54,415 nt of DNA from positions 1-54,415 of the forward strand of contig CAMBRL010000007.1 of NCBI GenBank assembly GCA_945870105.1, given 5' to 3'. Position 1 is the stretch's first letter. Each line of letters opens with the position of its first letter. The position numbers and the translations under genes were made by a program. The DNA comes from Chitinophaga pinensis (lineage in GTDB: Bacteria; Bacteroidota; Bacteroidia; SXHM01). The notes below the pieces were generated by a model. It made no database searches. It saw only the letters and a program-made list of their open reading frames with translations, and was not told the DNA's origin. Below, piece by piece: positions 53,626 to 54,415 of this stretch.

Positions 53626-53633
53626 CAAAGGTA
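53626..53633 (-). promoter_or_regulatory. -7 promoter box of the polysaccharide operon
   Basis: Minus strand TACCTTTG, exact TAnnTTTG match, 31 nt before the ATG at 53594. It is the main candidate promoter for wza-wzc and the downstream genes. Confidence 0.65.
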
Positions 53634-53708
53634 AAAAAGTTATCTAATCCTTTTTTAATCTCTGAAATCACTCAGAATAAAGAGAAAGATTAACAAATTC
53701 TATATTCT

Positions 53709-53716
53709 TACTTTTG
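53709..53716 (+). promoter_or_regulatory. -7 promoter box for yicC
   Basis: TACTTTTG, exact TAnnTTTG match, ending 5 nt (CCCTC) before the ATG at 53722: another near-leaderless layout. Confidence 0.65.
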
Positions 53717-53721
53717 CCCTC

Positions 53722-54415
53722 ATGATAAAATCAATGACCGGCTTTGGCAAAGCAACAAAAGAAGTAGCAGGCAAAAAGATAACTGTTGAAATCCGCAGTA
53801 TTAACAGCAAACAGTTTGATTTGAATTTACGAATGCCTTCGAGTTATCGCGAAAAAGAATCCGATATCCGGAAAGAAATTCTTTCAACACTTGAGCGCGG
53901 AAAAATTGATTTTCTGCTTTTTACAGAAGCGGCTGCCGCATTAAAAAAAGTTTCGCTGGATAAAGAAGTGGCAAAAGCTTATTACCACGAAATAAAATCG
54001 CTTTCAGATGACTTAAATCTTGACCCAAAAGATATTCTTTCTGCTTTGCTGAAATTACCAAATGTTATTGCAGCCGAACGCGAAGAGCCGGATGAAAATG
54101 AATGGGAAGTGGTGAAAGAAGCATTTGTTGAAGCACTTGCAGCAGCCAACAATTTCAGGAGTTCAGAAGGAAAAGAACTGGAAAAAGATTTCAGTATGCG
54201 CATCGGAAAAATTCTGGATTTGCTGGAAAAAATTTCTGCCTGGGAAGGCGAGCGAATGGAAACTATAAAAGTACGGATTTCAAATAATCTTGCAGAAGTT
54301 GTTCCACCTGACAAAACCGATAAAAACCGATTTGAACAGGAAATGATTTACTTCTTAGAAAAGATAGACATCACCGAAGAAAAGTTGCGCCTGAAAACAC
54401 ACTGCGATTATTTTA
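53722..54415 (+). CDS. yicC: YicC-family endoribonuclease, 5' part
   Basis: Missing from the ORF track because it runs off the right edge. The frame from ATG 53722 is open to the end (231 codons). It begins MIKSMTGFGKATKEVAGKKITVEIRSINSKQFDLNLRMP, the characteristic YicC N-terminus, followed by ERGKIDFLLF and later RFEQEMIYFLEKIDITEEKLRLKTHCDYF, part of the C-terminal DUF1732 region with its conserved E and H. The family is about 290 residues, so some 60 are missing. E. coli YicC has been reported as an RNase; in many Bacteroidota yicC is followed by gmk. The shorter minus-strand ORF at 53982-54314 is its shadow. Confidence 0.94.
   Translation, partial: MIKSMTGFGKATKEVAGKKITVEIRSINSKQFDLNLRMPSSYREKESDIRKEILSTLERGKIDFLLFTEAAAALKKVSLDKEVAKAYYHEIKSLSDDLNLDPKDILSALLKLPNVIAAEREEPDENEWEVVKEAFVEALAAANNFRSSEGKELEKDFSMRIGKILDLLEKISAWEGERMETIKVRISNNLAEVVPPDKTDKNRFEQEMIYFLEKIDITEEKLRLKTHCDYF

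Noticed and set aside
53982-54314. 110-aa minus-strand ORF at the right edge
   Set aside because: Antisense to the yicC frame, which is open and has the YicC signature.

Overview
The window reads as chromosomal DNA of a member of the Bacteroidota. Signs of this are the near-perfect TAnnTTTG -7 promoter boxes in front of many genes, A-rich leaders without a strong Shine-Dalgarno, and families typical of the phylum: a DUF3467 gene behind rpoC, DUF2723, DUF5690, a propeller/SpoIIE sensor, and RemB/Wzi-like barrels. Order or genus cannot be fixed from this alone.

Layout. 1-7.5 kb: the 3' part of rpoB (open at the left edge), complete rpoC and a DUF3467 gene. 7.5-10 kb: tadA and yidC diverge around a MITE-like inverted-repeat element. 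10-16.3 kb, minus strand: a glycosyltransferase with two overlapping O-antigen-ligase-family genes, then rnpA-yidD-S41 protease as an operon. 16.4-21.2 kb is an accessory-looking stretch. It holds two small hypothetical genes, an array of 63-bp tandem repeats, two AT-rich genes of unknown role, a well-supported but unnamed structured RNA with its own promoter and terminator, and a frameshifted alpha/beta hydrolase. 21.2-33.2 kb: divergent fatty-acid desaturase and fatty-acid 2-hydroxylase, a large DUF2723 membrane protein, a propeller-SpoIIE signalling protein, a PHP phosphatase with a DUF5690 transporter-like gene, a 57-aa membrane smORF missed by the ORF track, and purD.

33.2-53.6 kb is a surface-polysaccharide locus read entirely on the minus strand. 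From its promoter side it runs: Wza-like exporter, Wzc-like tyrosine kinase, two FdtA-like cupins, FdtC-like acetyltransferase, FdtB-like aminotransferase, Wzx flippase, GT2, Wzy-like polymerase, GT4, GT2, GT2, GT4, an outer-membrane barrel, a sugar transferase, and two more paralogous barrels. The Fdt-like set should turn a dTDP-4-keto-6-deoxyhexose into a 3-acetamido-3,6-dideoxyhexose (Fuc3NAc or Qui3NAc type). The sugar transferase would prime the lipid carrier, the GTs build the unit, Wzx/Wzy flip and polymerise it, and Wza/Wzc export it. The dTDP-glucose genes rmlA and rmlB are not in the window. yicC starts divergently from wza and runs off the right edge.

Points most worth a second look: the 63-bp array and its reading-frame relation to the neighbouring gene; the structured RNA at about 19,995-20,184; a recurring promoter layout where the -7 box ends only 4-8 nt before the start codon; dispersed repeats that supply real coding sequence (rnpA start, GT4 end); the HAH/HAF pair of FdtA-like cupins; and the hexanucleotide microsatellite encoding the kinase tyrosine tail.
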